A stretch of 36,220 nt of DNA from Helicobacter sp. 13S00401-1 (GTDB taxonomy: Bacteria > Campylobacterota > Campylobacteria > Campylobacterales > Helicobacteraceae): the NCBI RefSeq assembly GCF_002272925.1, contig NZ_MLAR01000014.1, positions 1-36,220 of the forward strand, in the 5' to 3' direction. Below the pieces are notes generated by a model. That model saw nothing but the letters and a program-made list of their open reading frames with translations. It searched no databases and had not been told where the DNA came from. Shown here piece by piece: positions 35,040 through 36,220 of the stretch. The position numbers and the translations under genes were made by a program. Numbering within the stretch: the first letter of the stretch is position 1; each line of letters opens with the position of its first letter.

Positions 35040-35129
35040 ACACACAAAGAATAAACAGTAAGAAAAAGAAAGTATTGGAATAAAGATTTAGTTAATAGTG
35101 TAAAGAGATTAGAATTACCTATATAAAAC
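35040..35129 (-). repeat. 90-bp inverted repeat, right arm
   Basis: Perfect inverted copy of 34586-34675. The outer ends lie next to unrelated DNA: AAAAGATC on the left and TATAATTCACC on the right. Confidence 0.85.
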
Positions 35130-35687
35130 TATAATTCACCAACCCAACAAATCAATAAACCTATCTATTAGTATAAAAGCCTAGCCATCTATCTAATTAA
35201 CCTACTAACCTACCAACTTATCATAGGGGCATAGAAGCATTAAACCTATCAATTTATAAATCGAATAATAGTCTTATATGTTAGTCTACTAATCCTAACT
35301 AACCTAATAAACCTAACCCCATCCTACTAGTCTAATAAGTCTATCTATTCATAACTCTTAGTCTAACACTATAAGTTATTAGTCTAATAAATCACCAACC
35401 TAACAAATCCAATAAACTAATAAACTAATAAACTAATAAATAAATCTATCTAATAACTCCACCTATCCATCAATCTATAAGTCTTACCTCCCCTCACACC
35501 TTAGTATGCATGTATAAAAACCTTATTAATCTATCTACCTACATTCTTTCCCTTCTCTCTTAGTCAAGCAAGGCCTTAAACCTATCTTCCCTTTCTCTCT
35601 CTCCTATCTCTCTCTTCTTATCCCTTTCTCTTATCTTCCCTTCCTTTACCCTAAAAAGAACAAGTTTCACACCTTATTTATCACTTC
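35130..35687. other. G-poor tract downstream of the chemoreceptor gene
   Basis: About 560 bases without a gene. The plus strand is nearly free of G, rich in CTA/CCTA/TCTAT motifs and, from about 35540, in CT-rich pyrimidine runs. It is the 3' side of the minus-strand chemoreceptor gene, whose transcript here would be purine-rich. It contains a short microsatellite at 35411-35440. No hairpin terminator is obvious. Confidence 0.6.
35411..35440 (+). repeat. AATAAACT microsatellite, 3.5 units
   Basis: Three exact copies of the 8-mer AATAAACT followed by a partial AATAAA. It lies in the G-poor non-coding tract, outside any gene. Confidence 0.8.
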
Positions 35688-36220
35688 TCACACCTTCTTC
35701 CTATTAGCATCACTCATTATCTCATCTGCTATATGAGTTACATTACTAGATATCTTAGTAGCATCATCAGCTATATTTACATTACCTTGAGTAGATTGTT
35801 CTAATAAAGATATAGCATCATTTATTTGAGTTATACCATTAGCTTGTTCTTTTATAGATTCAGCCATATCATTAATTGATTGAACTAAGATATTAGTATT
35901 AGATTCTATTTCTCCTAAAGACTTTTGAGTTCTTTCTGCTAGTTTTCTTACTTCATCTGCTACTACTGCAAAGCCTCTTCCATGTTCTCCTGCACGTGCA
36001 GCTTCTATAGCTGCATTAAGAGCTAAGAGATTTATTTGATCTGCTATGTCTTTAATAATAACAGTAACACTTTTAATATCTTCAGATTGAGAGATTACTT
36101 CATTAGTCTTATTAGATACATTTTGCATAGACTGAGTTATTTCTTCTATAGCAGTAGCAGATTGTTCTAAAGAGCTAGCTTGTGCATTAGAACTTTGAGA
36201 TAAGTTAGTAATAGAAGTAT
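35688..36220 (-). CDS. Methyl-accepting chemotaxis protein, C-terminal part
   Basis: The frame is open to the window edge, so the sensor domain and membrane helices lie outside; 177 residues are visible. It carries the MCP hairpin tip, [30 protein letters not shown], where CheA and CheW bind, followed by [18 protein letters not shown] and a returning coiled coil. Methylation-type Glu/Gln/Ser/Ala stretches are seen ([13 protein letters not shown] before the tip). It ends shortly after the coiled coil (SDANRKKV) with no CheR/CheB pentapeptide. An ATG inside the frame at 36128 is not the true start. Confidence 0.93.
   Translation of the reverse strand, partial: TSITNLSQSSNAQASSLEQSATAIEEITQSMQNVSNKTNEVISQSEDIKSVTVIIKDIADQINLLALNAAIEAARAGEHGRGFAVVADEVRKLAERTQKSLGEIESNTNILVQSINDMAESIKEQANGITQINDAISLLEQSTQGNVNIADDATKISSNVTHIADEIMSDANRKKV

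Noticed and set aside
34586-35129. Insertion sequence
   Set aside because: The arms look like terminal inverted repeats, but the 364-base interior has no transposase frame and no target-site duplication is visible.
35130-35540. CRISPR-like array in the repetitive CTA-rich tract
   Set aside because: No repeat of constant length with regular unique spacers; the similarity is only short low-complexity words.

Overview
The window is low-GC DNA that reads like an enterohepatic Helicobacter or a close relative in the Campylobacterota. The pointers are a GT42 (CstII-type) sialyltransferase, a Hof/OprD-like porin, a Tat-exported TMAO/DMSO-type reductase, tandem MarC proteins and a chemoreceptor tail. 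The genus is inferred from gene content and composition; no rRNA or tRNA was seen to confirm it.

Layout. (1) 357-5761 is a scrambled prophage remnant. It holds an intact tape-measure gene, the N-terminus of a Nu1-like small terminase abutting the C-terminus of a gpD-like tail gene, extra pieces of the gpD 3' end (one inverted), a second tape-measure 3' end, and several small membrane proteins, some broken. (2) 6406-10110 is a 1234-residue SIR2-domain protein of the defence-sirtuin kind, preceded by a 22-bp perfect palindrome. (3) 10435-11709 is an organophosphate:phosphate-type transporter on the minus strand. (4) 11884-18541 (minus strand) is the most unusual locus. It appears to be a dedicated chaperone operon of two membrane proteins (one with a zinc ribbon), an atypical ~822-codon Hsp70, a J-like partner, a 41-residue tail-anchored microprotein, a GrpE-like protein and a classical AAA ATPase. 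Three of its genes carry frame-breaking lesions, so the module looks recently inactivated (or contains sequencing errors). (5) 19216-24523 holds an orphan GT42 sialyltransferase, then a probable uptake/catabolic operon of an MFS carrier, a TIM-barrel sugar isomerase/epimerase-like enzyme and a porin. (6) 25026-27828 holds two tandem exported broad-specificity amino-acid racemases; the first has lost a usually conserved active-site Met. (7) 27889-32652 holds an exported ankyrin protein, a fused DoxD-DoxA protein and a divergent Tat-exported molybdoenzyme. (8) 32829-34466 holds two MarC paralogues. (9) 34586-35129 is a 90-bp perfect inverted repeat enclosing strongly structured non-coding DNA, followed by a G-poor tract and the C-terminal part of a chemoreceptor.

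Across all regions and on both strands the 9-mer TAGAWTCTA recurs at least 27 times by eye, against roughly one expected by composition. It occurs in genes and also as inverted pairs in intergenic hairpins. The best candidates for something undescribed are the Hsp70/J/GrpE/AAA membrane module with its microprotein, and the TAGAWTCTA word.
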